Shown: positions 1 to 6,311, counted from the first letter of the stretch. The stretch: 7,065 bases of DNA from Candidatus Nomurabacteria bacterium (GCA_943355185.1 CALREM010000011.1:1-7065); one strand, 5' to 3'. Numbers and translations: made by a program. The notes: generated by a model from the letters alone, not told the origin.

Positions 1-1841
1 CCACCTGCATCTATTTCAAAGTTACCCGCAGCTTTACCTGCAACTGAAGTGATGACTGGTGGGAGGTTGGTGGTGGGCGCAGTGATAGTGAAATATGAAT
101 CACTCACATCGTACGTACAATCAGGGCCTTTGCTAATACAATAGTTTCCATTTGAACTCTTTGCTACAACGATTATTTTGTATTTACCAGGCTGAATATT
201 CCAACTCTGTCCGCTAGTAAGATAATCTAGTGGACCAACATGGACTGTATCCCACAGTAAAGGTCCTTCTCCGTTTGCACTGAGATTAATCCATCCAACA
301 ACCGAGGAGTCAACGGGGAAATTTTCTTTAACTATCCCGACTTGGACCGGATACTTTCCACCTTTCCAATTAATCGAAGTAAGGGTATATGGGTTATAAT
401 TTTGAACTATCGTCTCCCCTCCATTTGGACTCAGGACGGTGATGGAAGGGGTGGTGGTTGGTGCAGTGATGGTGAAATGAAAATCACCAGTATCTACAAC
501 CGATGCATTATTCTTACTATAGATCTGTATGCCATACTTTGTACCCGGTGCCACATTAGGCACAATTATTGATTCCTGGCCGTCATTTAAAGTCCCCGAG
601 ATCAAATCGGTTGTGCCTAAATACTCATTACTAATGAGTCGTATTTCGATCTTTTCTGATGACGCAAAATTCTTACTAGACCAACGAATGTCTTGAGTAG
701 ACCCGATAGTCCACGTCTCCCCTCCATTTGGACTCAAGACGGTGATGGAAGGTGTACTTGTAGTAGCTACTACATTGACTGTGACCGTACTCGTGGCATA
801 TGAGTTATCCATAGGATACGGATTAGCCTTGAGACATGTCAGAGAATACACAAATGTTCCAGCTGATGCTGGCGCATTGATACTTACAGCACCGTTAATT
901 GGTCTACTATCATAAGAATTCCATCCTGAAACTTGACTGGTATTATAACAACGATCAGTATTCACTGATGTCCACGCGAAGTTCAGATTCGATAAAGGAA
1001 TGACGGTGACAGATCCCGATGAATCATTGACTTTGAGAGCGATGGTAGGGGTGGTTGTGGTCCCATATTCCGGAAGTAATATAGATTTAGTACCACTACT
1101 CAAACGCACTGCCAATTCTGCAGCTGTCCCGATTGGCCACGTTTCAGTATCTGATCGCACGAACAGGTCAAAAACATTCACTCCTCTACGAATAGGGATA
1201 TTCATATCAGAACTGTAGGATGTATTCATTTGAACCCCATCTCTATATATAACTATCGGCCATGTTTGAGATCCAAGATACATTCCACCTGTACTCCAAA
1301 TTCCACCTGTTGGACCAAACAAGAAAAGATTGTCTAGTTCACTTTCTGTTGGAGAATTAATTGTAATTCTAAAATTCCAATTTAACCCATTACCAGGTCG
1401 AAATTCACTCAATTGACCTGCTCGATCAGTTCTCGTCAACAACGTTACTCCCTCGATTGTCAGAGGAGTAACTACTGTCTCTTGCCCTCCACTACACGCA
1501 CTCAAACTCGCTCTTGTCAGAGGTCCGACAAAACCTGTCGATTCAATACCCACACTGGTCTGATATTTCTTCACTGCGGACTGTGTCTCGACACCAAAAT
1601 AGCCGTATTGTGCAAAACCGGCTTGTATAGACGGAAGACTAAATCCTTTGGAGATCAGTAGCTTCTGCAAAGCCACAACGTCGGCACCAGTCGAACCAAT
1701 AGTAAGGTTAGTTACAAATTGATAACACGGTGTTGAAGTTATCGTTTGTGCATGTACAGACGGAACTTGTATAAAAACAAATGCCGCCAGCGCTAAAAGA
1801 GCGAGTGGCGACAGGATGCGAGCAATAATGGATTTTTTCAT
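1..1841 (-). CDS. Secreted modular surface protein: peptidoglycan-binding domain plus Ig-like/SPNGGET modules (C-terminus beyond the window)
   Basis: An open frame runs from ATG at 1841 to the window edge, 613 full codons. Residues 1-31 form a signal peptide (MKKS, a long hydrophobic stretch, SVHA/Q cleavage site). Residues 45-116 look like a PG_binding_1 domain (IGSTGADVVALQKLL, then YFGVETQSAVKKYQ and GFVGPLTRASL), which would hold the protein on the cell wall. Residues 125-260 are an unrecognised beta-rich segment. Residues 265-358 are an Ig-like domain whose C298 and C336 could form a disulfide. Two modules beginning SITVLSPNGGET (residues 365-460 and 475-588) resemble the Kre9/KNH Ser-Thr-rich repeat family, and each ends in FTITAPTT. 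Another domain begins near residue 595 (PPVITSVAGKAAGNF). The six cysteines fall in three nearby pairs, which suits export. Linkers are rich in Thr, Ser and Pro. Adhesion or envelope structure is inferred; the ligand is unknown. The start is chosen because the signal peptide begins there. No Shine-Dalgarno precedes it. Confidence 0.88.
   Translation of the reverse strand, partial: MKKSIIARILSPLALLALAAFVFIQVPSVHAQTITSTPCYQFVTNLTIGSTGADVVALQKLLISKGFSLPSIQAGFAQYGYFGVETQSAVKKYQTSVGIESTGFVGPLTRASLSACSGGQETVVTPLTIEGVTLLTRTDRAGQLSEFRPGNGLNWNFRITINSPTESELDNLFLFGPTGGIWSTGGMYLGSQTWPIVIYRDGVQMNTSYSSDMNIPIRRGVNVFDLFVRSDTETWPIGTAAELAVRLSSGTKSILLPEYGTTTTPTIALKVNDSSGSVTVIPLSNLNFAWTSVNTDRCYNTSQVSGWNSYDSRPINGAVSINAPASAGTFVYSLTCLKANPYPMDNSYATSTVTVNVVATTSTPSITVLSPNGGETWTIGSTQDIRWSSKNFASSEKIEIRLISNEYLGTTDLISGTLNDGQESIIVPNVAPGTKYGIQIYSKNNASVVDTGDFHFTITAPTTTPSITVLSPNGGETIVQNYNPYTLTSINWKGGKYPVQVGIVKENFPVDSSVVGWINLSANGEGPLLWDTVHVGPLDYLTSGQSWNIQPGKYKIIVVAKSSNGNYCISKGPDCTYDVSDSYFTITAPTTNLPPVITSVAGKAAGNFEIDAG
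411..449 (-). repeat. Direct repeat copy A inside the surface protein gene (second SPNGGET module)
   Basis: These 39 bases encode PSITVLSPNGGET of the second module. They match 714-752 at all but one position (434 versus 737). The two copies lie 303 bases apart, exactly 101 codons, so recombination between them would remove or add one module in frame. Confidence 0.9.
714..752 (-). repeat. Direct repeat copy B inside the surface protein gene (first SPNGGET module)
   Basis: This is the partner of 411-449 and encodes the start of the first SPNGGET module. The near identity is confined to the module start; the rest of the two modules has diverged strongly. That implies either gene conversion at this segment or strong constraint on it. 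Confidence 0.9.
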
Positions 1842-1851
1842 AAGGACGATT

Positions 1852-1880
1852 ATTATAAATAAGACACACTTATGCAGTGT
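1852..1880 (-). promoter_or_regulatory. Likely promoter of the surface protein gene, with an overlapping inverted repeat
   Basis: A perfect TATAAT lies at 1852-1857 on the minus strand, only 10 bases before the ATG at 1841. A start about 7 bases downstream would leave a leader of roughly 4 bases, that is, a nearly leaderless mRNA. At the 17-base spacing the -35 position (ACACTG) is poor. It overlaps a 5-bp inverted repeat, ACACT-GCATA-AGTGT (1866-1880), that could bind a regulator in place of a good -35. The -10 is seen directly; the operator role is inference. Confidence 0.5.
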
Positions 1881-1898
1881 ATGCTCAATATAATACCA

Positions 1899-1906
1899 CC
1901 CCCCCC
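1899..1906. repeat. Homopolymer run of eight C (G on the transcribed strand)
   Basis: Eight consecutive C lie about 58 bases upstream of the surface protein ATG and about 42 bases upstream of its TATAAT box, in otherwise AT-rich DNA. Runs of this kind are prone to slippage during replication. Confidence 0.85.
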
Positions 1907-1963
1907 ATTTAAAGCATAGGTGTATAACCTTAGGCATTTCTTGAGAACTTTTTCCATAAAGGC

Positions 1964-1987
1964 AAAACCCCCTATTTCTAGAGGGTT
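1964..1987 (-). terminator. Intrinsic terminator of the str operon, after fusA
   Basis: On the minus strand a 9-bp stem, AACCCTCTA with TAGGGGGTT, closes on a GAAA tetraloop and runs into TTTT. One pair is a U-G wobble that exists only in minus-strand RNA, so the signal is directional. It lies about 36 bases past the fusA stop. Two smaller hairpins sit between the stop and this terminator. Confidence 0.75.
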
Positions 1988-1994
1988 ACCCATC

Positions 1995-2026
1995 GCCTTT
2001 CGGCTAACGTAGTAAAAATATACTAC
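1995..2026 (-). other. Two small hairpins at the fusA stop codon
   Basis: A perfect 6-bp inverted repeat (GTAGTA / TACTAC, loop TATTTT) spans 2009-2026 and includes the fusA stop codon. Directly after it, GCC-GAAA-GGC at 1995-2004 makes a second hairpin with a GAAA loop. Together with the terminator they make three stem-loops in a row at the 3' end of the operon, perhaps shielding the message from exonucleases. That role is inference. Confidence 0.5.
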
Positions 2027-4170
2027 ACCTTCCTCTTCTCCGCAATCTCCTTCTCCACATTCGCAGGAACCACCTCGTAGTGATCGAATTCCATCATTGC
2101 ACTACCCTGACCTGAGGTCATCGAACGCAACGCCGTGGTGTAACCGAACATTTCTGACAATGGAACCTTGGCGTGAATGGCGATAGCCTGACCACGCGGC
2201 TCAGAACCTTCTACTTGACCACGCTTGGAAGCGATGGAACCGTTGACATCACCCATATATTTCTCAGGGGCAATAACTTCGAGTTTCATGATTGGCTCAA
2301 GAATAACCGGCTTCGCACGTCGTGCAGCTTCTTGGAATGCCTGGGAAGCAGCAATCTTGTAGGCGATTTCGGATGAGTCAACGTCGTGATATGAACCGTA
2401 GGTCAATTCACATGAGATATTAACCAATCTGAATCCAGCTACGATACCGCGATCCATGGCTTCATGAACACCTTTTTCAACAGCAGGGATGAATTCTCCC
2501 GGAATCGCTCCACCTTTGATGGAGTTGATGAATTCAAAATCATCATACCGTTTGATATGTTTTGGTATTTTCTCGCCTTCTGGCCATGGTTCCAATGGTT
2601 TGATAGTGATTTTGACGTGACCATACTGACCTTTACCTCCTGTTTGCTTGATATATTTGTGTTCCGCTTCAGCAGTACCGAGAATCGTTTCGCGATATGC
2701 CACTTGAGGCGCACCGACGTTTGCTTCAACTCCAAACTCACGCTTCATACGATCGATCATGATTTCGAGGTGAAGTTCACCCATACCAGAGATGATCGTC
2801 TCGCCTGTTTCAGGATTTGAGGAAATACGGAATGTCGGATCTTCGTTACCAAGTTTCTTGAGCGCCATACCCATTTTTTCCTGGTCAGCCTTTGTCTTTG
2901 GTTCAATGCGGAGAGACACGACCGGTTCCATGAATTTGATCGTCTCAAGGATGATCGGATTGGTTTCATCAGCAAAAGTGTGTGAGGTCAAAGCGTCTTT
3001 GAGACCCACAGCTGCAGCGATCTCACCTGCAAATACTTTCTTTACTTCTTCACGCTTGTCAGCCTGAAGACGAACGATACGGCCAAGACGTTCTTTCTTG
3101 CCAGTTGTAGCGTTGTATATGTATGTGCCTGATTCTATGGTTCCGGAATATACGCGGAAGAATGTCAGCGCTCCTACGAAAGGATCGTTTTGGAGTTTGA
3201 AAGCCAATGCAGAAAAAGGTTCTGAATCGGAAGCGGTGCGAATAACCTCTTCGCCAGTATTCGGATTGATACCTTTGACTGGAGGAATGTCCAATGGAGA
3301 TGGAAGATAGTCCACAACTGCGTCGAGCACCAACTGCACACCTACGTTCTTGAGGGCCGATCCGGTGAATACAGGGAAAATCTTGTTGGCAATAACTGCC
3401 TTACGAGTGAGTTTTTTGAGCTCATCCACACCAAACTCAGCTCCTTCAAGAAAACGAGTCATGGCATCGTCATCGTTTTCAACGATCTTTTCGATCATCT
3501 CGGCACGATATTTCTTTGCTTCATCGAGCATATCAGCAGGAATTTCCTTTTCAATGACCGTGATGCCTTTTTCACCTTCAAAGAAATAAGCCTTCATACG
3601 CATAAGATCTACAACGCCATTATGATCCCCTTCGAGACCGATCGGGAGTTGGAATCTAACTGCGTTTTTATTGAGACGTTCGAGAATAGAAGCATATGAA
3701 CGTTCAAAAGATGCACCTGTGCGGTCCATTTTGTTAATGAAACACAAACGAGGAACGTTGCTCTCATCGGCATAGCGCCAGTTTGTTTCTGACTGAGGTT
3801 CTACACCAGCTACTCCGTCAAATACCACCACTGCCCCGTCGAGTACGCGCAATGAGCGCTTTACTTCTACGGTAAAGTCGATGTGTCCGGGAGTATCGAT
3901 GATATTGAAACGAACCTTCTTTGAGACATCGGTCACAGGCATGTAGGTCGGATTCCAGAAACAAGTAATAGCAGCAGCGGTGATCGTGATACCACGTTCA
4001 CGCTCCTGTTCCATCCAGTCAGTGGTTGTCTCACCTGTGTGCACCTCACCGATCTTATGAATCATACCTGTATAGTACAGAATACGTTCTGAAGTGGTTG
4101 TCTTGCCGGCATCGATGTGTGCGATGATGCCGAAGTTACGCATATGCTCAAGAGGATAGTCTCGATTCAT
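2023..4170 (-). CDS. fusA: Translation elongation factor G
   Basis: This is a full-length EF-G of 715 residues, the GTPase that drives translocation of tRNA and mRNA on the ribosome. All G motifs are visible: P-loop AHIDAGKTT (17-25), switch [10 protein letters not shown] (59-67), DTPGHIDF with the catalytic His (92-99, His96), NKMD (146-149) and SAL (271-273). The C-terminal domains carry GGKGQYGHV, the domain IV loop [10 protein letters not shown] (592-601) and PLSEMFGY near the end. The only notable length difference I see is a segment between PLEP and EFIN in domain IV (about 529-545), roughly ten residues longer than in E. coli. It is the last gene of the rpsL-rpsG-fusA operon, 31 bases after rpsG, and is followed by a terminator rather than tuf. 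The start is set by the conserved N-terminus. AAGAAAAA, not a Shine-Dalgarno sequence, precedes it. Confidence 0.98.
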   Translation of the reverse strand: MNRDYPLEHMRNFGIIAHIDAGKTTTSERILYYTGMIHKIGEVHTGETTTDWMEQERERGITITAAAITCFWNPTYMPVTDVSKKVRFNIIDTPGHIDFTVEVKRSLRVLDGAVVVFDGVAGVEPQSETNWRYADESNVPRLCFINKMDRTGASFERSYASILERLNKNAVRFQLPIGLEGDHNGVVDLMRMKAYFFEGEKGITVIEKEIPADMLDEAKKYRAEMIEKIVENDDDAMTRFLEGAEFGVDELKKLTRKAVIANKIFPVFTGSALKNVGVQLVLDAVVDYLPSPLDIPPVKGINPNTGEEVIRTASDSEPFSALAFKLQNDPFVGALTFFRVYSGTIESGTYIYNATTGKKERLGRIVRLQADKREEVKKVFAGEIAAAVGLKDALTSHTFADETNPIILETIKFMEPVVSLRIEPKTKADQEKMGMALKKLGNEDPTFRISSNPETGETIISGMGELHLEIMIDRMKREFGVEANVGAPQVAYRETILGTAEAEHKYIKQTGGKGQYGHVKITIKPLEPWPEGEKIPKHIKRYDDFEFINSIKGGAIPGEFIPAVEKGVHEAMDRGIVAGFRLVNISCELTYGSYHDVDSSEIAYKIAASQAFQEAARRAKPVILEPIMKLEVIAPEKYMGDVNGSIASKRGQVEGSEPRGQAIAIHAKVPLSEMFGYTTALRSMTSGQGSAMMEFDHYEVVPANVEKEIAEKRKV

Positions 4171-4201
4171 TTTTTCTTAAAATTAAAAGTAAATAGTAAA
4201 C

Positions 4202-4672
4202 TTACCACGCAAAGTGAGCGAAAGCTTTGTTTGATTCGGCCATCTTGTGTACATTTTCACGTTTCTTAACGGCTTCACCTTCATTCTTAGAAGCGGCGAT
4301 GATCTCATCGGCTAACTTCTCTGCGATAGGCTTGCCTTTCTTAGAACGAGCTGCTTCTACGATCCATTTCATAGAGAGAGCTTGTTTGCGTTCTGGGCGA
4401 ACTTCACGAGGAACCTGATAGTTTGCTCCACCGACACGGCGGGAACGAACTTCCATTTGAGGAGCCGTGTTTTTGAGTGCCATTTCAAAGACCTCAATCG
4501 GATTTTCGACTTTGGCCTTATCTTTGATTGAATTCAAACAATCATGCACGATACCACGGGCAATGTTTTTCTTGCCGGATTCCATCACGTAGTTGATGAA
4601 TTTAGCTACTTTGAGTGAATCGTAGACACTGTCTGCTCTAAGATCACGTTTTATATTGAGTTTACGTCGCAT
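4202..4672 (-). CDS. rpsG: Small ribosomal subunit protein S7 (uS7)
   Basis: This 156-residue protein is the normal length for S7, which nucleates assembly of the 30S head by binding the 3' domain of 16S rRNA and lies close to the E site. Family landmarks run in order: LAKF-like VAKFINYVMESGKK (22-35), the rRNA-binding hairpin MEVRSRRVGGANYQVPREVRP (73-93), ALSMKWIVEAAR, and the C-terminal VKKRENVHKMAESNKAFAHFAW. The last is the canonical [20 protein letters not shown]-like ending. It starts 9 bases after the rpsL stop, so the two are almost certainly cotranscribed and perhaps translationally coupled. The gap is too short to hold the long S7-binding intercistronic hairpin used for autoregulation in enteric bacteria. 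No Shine-Dalgarno is present. Confidence 0.98.
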   Translation of the reverse strand: MRRKLNIKRDLRADSVYDSLKVAKFINYVMESGKKNIARGIVHDCLNSIKDKAKVENPIEVFEMALKNTAPQMEVRSRRVGGANYQVPREVRPERKQALSMKWIVEAARSKKGKPIAEKLADEIIAASKNEGEAVKKRENVHKMAESNKAFAHFAW

Positions 4673-4681
4673 AGTATTGTA

Positions 4682-5101
4682 TTAAACTTTAGCCGCCTTA
4701 GGCTTCTTATTTCCGTATTGACTGCGACCTTTACGACGACTTTCTACTCCTGCGCAATCCAAAACACCTCGAACCACTGAATAGCGAAGACCGACGTCCT
4801 TTACGCGACCTCCACGAAGGAGAACTACTGAGTGTTCCTGGAGATTGTGACCCATACCTGGAACGTAGGCTGTTACTTCGACACCGTTAGAAAGACGTAC
4901 ACGGGCAATCTTGCGGATAGCTGAGTTTGGCTTCTTTGGAGTCTTGGTTGTTACCTTTACGCATACACCACGCTTGAACGGTGATGGAAAGAAAACGGGA
5001 CGGTTCTTGATATGGTTGAAGGTACGAGTCAATGCGATTGATTTTGACTTGCGACTGAAACGCTTGCGATTACTTTTGGTGAGTTGATTGATTGTTGGCA
5101 T
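4682..5101 (-). CDS. rpsL: Small ribosomal subunit protein S12 (uS12)
   Basis: S12 sits at the decoding centre and helps control accuracy; it is the classic streptomycin-resistance target. The 139 residues include KRGVC (43-47), [11 protein letters not shown] (54-64, with Lys56 equivalent to the Lys42/43 resistance site), [19 protein letters not shown] (84-102) and [10 protein letters not shown] near the end. Two departures from E. coli S12 are visible. About 13 extra residues lie between the N-terminal MPTINQL and KRGVC, a variant I associate with several non-proteobacterial lineages. The near-invariant KDLPGVRY reads KDVGLRY (101-107), so one residue, the loop Pro, is missing. Lys56 and Lys101 are wild type, so sensitivity cannot be judged from them alone. 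It is the first gene of the str operon. GAGGG lies 13 bases before the ATG, too far for a standard Shine-Dalgarno. Confidence 0.98.
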   Translation of the reverse strand: MPTINQLTKSNRKRFSRKSKSIALTRTFNHIKNRPVFFPSPFKRGVCVKVTTKTPKKPNSAIRKIARVRLSNGVEVTAYVPGMGHNLQEHSVVLLRGGRVKDVGLRYSVVRGVLDCAGVESRRKGRSQYGNKKPKAAKV

Positions 5102-5245
5102 ATTTGTTAGTAAACCCTCGTGGCAATCCTGAATTCTTCACTGTTTTTGGCTTGAGAACGTGGCCGAGACAGTTACTCATTCTTGCCTAATAATGTACTG
5201 GCCTCAAAAAAGGCAGTGGGACTACCTTACCATGGAGAAGCTCTG
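5102..5245 (-). promoter_or_regulatory. Leader and candidate promoter of the str operon
   Basis: This stretch contains no credible gene. The best minus-strand promoter candidate is TTGAGG (5202-5207), a 17-base spacer, and AAGAAT (5179-5184), each four of six to consensus. It would give a leader of about 70 bases before rpsL. The -35 lies in a T-rich segment (TGCCTTTTTTGAGG). No strong hairpin or known ribosomal-protein leader motif was recognised inside the predicted leader. Confidence 0.35.
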
Positions 5246-5309
5246 TATACAAGTTTAGCGAGGTTGCACCTCGCTACCTCGCCGGAGCGGCGAGGCCTAC
5301 CCTTGTACA
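5246..5309 (-). repeat. Two-hairpin cruciform-like element with a closing stem
   Basis: Two adjacent perfect 8-bp hairpins with three-base loops are seen: AGCGAGGT-TGC-ACCTCGCT (5257-5275) and CCTCGCCG-GAG-CGGCGAGG (5277-5295). They share the core CCTCGC/GCGAGG, so the core appears four times in 40 bases. An outer 8-bp stem (5246-5253 with 5302-5309) closes both, with one pair formed only as a G-U wobble in minus-strand RNA. The result is a compact three-way junction between the upstream terminator and the str operon leader. It could be a REP-like mobile repeat or a structured leader. The sequence alone does not decide, and no second copy is present in this window. Confidence 0.7.
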
Positions 5310-5350
5310 AAAAAAGGAGGACCTCAACGCCAAAGCATCGAGACCCTCCT
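5309..5350 (-). terminator. Very strong intrinsic terminator ending the 5310-5640 transcript
   Basis: On the minus strand, GGAGGGTCTCGATGC pairs with GCGTTGAGGTCCTCC through 15 continuous pairs (four are G-U wobbles) around a TTTG loop (5316-5349). An extra A-U pair closes the base, followed by seven T (5309-5315). The wobbles break the stem on the plus strand, so it acts for minus-strand transcription. It lies more than 200 bases before rpsL and therefore ends a separate transcript, not the operon itself, unless it works as an attenuator. Confidence 0.85.
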
Positions 5351-5642
5351 CATGAAGTCGCCCTAGAAACCCGCAAAGATAACCGAGGCAACAAAAGTAT
5401 TAAAACAGACAACCGGAGTGTTCAGAATCGTGCTGCCTGGACAATCCCTTGACTGGTGCGATGTCCTGGCTTGAGCCGAGAGACGCCTGTATACAAACGA
5501 AGCTTGGGAAGCGGCTGATGCGCCATTCCTGATCCTTGCCTTTCCATACCGACTTGAGTCCGACGATGTCCGCTCTTTGCCATATATGTAGTATGTTTGT
5601 TGTTGTTTTGTTCGATTGCAATGAACTACGAACGACAGTTCA
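5309..5642 (-). ncRNA. Candidate structured small RNA gene, family not recognised
   Basis: The boundaries are inferred from a TTGACA promoter at 5649-5677 and the strong terminator at 5309-5350, giving an RNA of about 330 bases. The core (5401-5580) is about 52-55% GC by my count, against about 33% just upstream and 22-27% in lines sampled from the neighbouring gene. Such a rise is typical of structured RNA in an AT-rich genome. A 9-bp stem with one A-A mismatch pairs GCCAGGACA with TGTCCAGGC (5435-5470). Smaller pairs include GGCT-CA-AGCC and GTTCG with CGAAC. All three minus frames are open across the island, and none gives a convincing protein. I looked for landmarks of RNase P RNA, tmRNA (tRNA-like ends, tag reading frame), SRP RNA and 5S rRNA and found none. 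An alternative is a long attenuated leader of the str operon. Confidence 0.45.
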
Positions 5643-5648
5643 GTCAAA

Positions 5649-5677
5649 AGAGTAAATTAAAAGGAGAAGATTGTCAA
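5649..5677 (-). promoter_or_regulatory. Sigma70-like promoter of the candidate small RNA
   Basis: A perfect TTGACA (5672-5677) is followed by a 17-base spacer and TACTCT (5649-5654), a weak three-of-six -10. A start near 5642 would place the transcript so that it ends at the 5309-5350 terminator. The -35 abuts a 6-bp hairpin at 5679-5697. Confidence 0.45.
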
Positions 5678-5678
5678 A

Positions 5679-5697
5679 GGATATTAGCGTTATATCC
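5679..5697 (-). terminator. Weak terminator-like hairpin downstream of the orphan membrane gene
   Basis: GGATAT-AACGCTA-ATATCC forms a perfect 6-bp stem on the minus strand and is followed by only TTT, then GAC. It includes the stop codon of the M50 remnant. It may end the orphan gene transcript or act as an operator for the promoter that begins right after it. The short T run makes it a weak terminator. Confidence 0.35.
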
Positions 5698-5744
5698 CCA
5701 CCCTAGTAATCACCTGAAACACAAAGGGTCTTATCAGTTAAAAC
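5690..5744 (-). pseudogene. Remnant of the 3' end of an M50 protease gene
   Basis: Bases 5694-5729 match 6367-6402 of the intact M50 gene at 32 of 36 positions, with weaker similarity to about 5744. Read in the same frame it ends PFVFQVITRVGI-stop, against PFVFQVITGVGM-stop in the intact gene, with the stop in the same place. Three of the codon differences are silent third-position changes (CCG/CCC, GTA/GTG, ACC/ACT), so the copy diverged while still coding. An in-frame TAA lies just upstream of the match and there is no room for the rest of a protease, so it is a fragment. With the intact 3' end it brackets the orphan gene at 5766-6311 in direct orientation. Confidence 0.8.
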
Positions 5745-5765
5745 GAGGAAATCATTCCGAGTTAA

Positions 5766-6311
5766 CTACTCAATGCCATATCTACTAGAAATTTTGTGTA
5801 CTTTTTCAATCTCAGCATTTATCTTAAGTGCCGGTAAATATTTTTTTAGTAAATCCATAAAATCTAAAAATCCGACAAGTAACATACTTACAGATATTTT
5901 TACTTCTTTATCTTCATTTTTTCCTATTAAGACCGTTTCCTTAAGAGAAGGAGAAAATGAAACTTTTTCAACTTGACTCCACGATATATTTTTTGCTTTA
6001 AAAAACTGATGATAAGTTATTTTATTATCATTAAATTCAATTTTAGTACTATAAGTCGCAATAAAACAAAGGATAGATACTACAGAGAATCCAACACATA
6101 ATATCTTTGCCTCCAATACATTTTGTTGAAATGACAATACACTAATGATTGAAAAGAAGATAAAACAAATAAGAAAAATCCAAAAAACGAATTTATGATA
6201 CTTCAAGACATGCACACCATTCTCTTCGTGCGGTAGCTCTAGTGTAAGTAGTTTTCCTTGAAGTGTGTCTGCTAATTGCCATTGAAATAACGTGAATAAG
6301 AAATCACTCAT
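5766..6311 (-). CDS. Orphan two-helix membrane protein with a PH-like C-terminal domain
   Basis: This 181-residue protein is not one I recognise by name. Residues 1-38 are soluble. Two hydrophobic helices follow (about 41-61, VFWIFLICFIFFSIISVLSF; and about 67-87), joined by a very short turn. Residues 88-164 alternate strands and end in a helix (KIEFNDNKITYHQFF, then ISWSQVEKVSF, KEVKISVSM, LDFMDLLKKYLPAL). That layout, with W in the middle and a terminal amphipathic helix, resembles bacterial PH-like domains placed after a membrane hairpin; this is inference from pattern. Sampled lines are 22-27% GC, against about 38% in the M50 gene and 48% in fusA, and the protein is rich in Ile, Lys, Phe and Asn, suggesting acquisition. 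Direct repeats of the M50 3' end flank it. The ATG follows AT-only sequence with no Shine-Dalgarno. Confidence 0.75.
   Translation of the reverse strand: MSDFLFTLFQWQLADTLQGKLLTLELPHEENGVHVLKYHKFVFWIFLICFIFFSIISVLSFQQNVLEAKILCVGFSVVSILCFIATYSTKIEFNDNKITYHQFFKAKNISWSQVEKVSFSPSLKETVLIGKNEDKEVKISVSMLLVGFLDFMDLLKKYLPALKINAEIEKVHKISSRYGIE

Noticed and set aside
1000..1661. Plus-strand open frames opposite the surface protein gene
   Set aside because: The minus frame has a signal peptide, recognisable domains and an uninterrupted 613 codons. The plus frames are chance openings in it.
2173..3589. Several plus-strand and alternative-frame open reading frames inside fusA
   Set aside because: All are shadows of the well-supported EF-G frame.
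5183..5452. A plus-strand 89-residue open frame over the two-hairpin element and terminator
   Set aside because: It runs through perfect inverted repeats and the minus-strand terminator stem, has low-complexity basic composition, and resembles no protein. It is a by-product of GC-rich structured DNA.
5309..5642. Identification of the candidate small RNA as tmRNA, RNase P RNA, SRP RNA or 5S rRNA
   Set aside because: No tRNA-like ends or LAA-type tag frame, no GAGGAAAGTC or ACAGAA elements, no SRP GGAAGCAGC loop on the transcribed strand, and no 5S landmarks were found.
5363..5647. Minus-strand 94- and 73-residue open frames over the GC island
   Set aside because: They overlap each other and a third open frame. 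The 73-residue frame needs a TTG start, and the longer one ends near the terminator without any recognisable domain. They are better explained as a GC-rich RNA gene.
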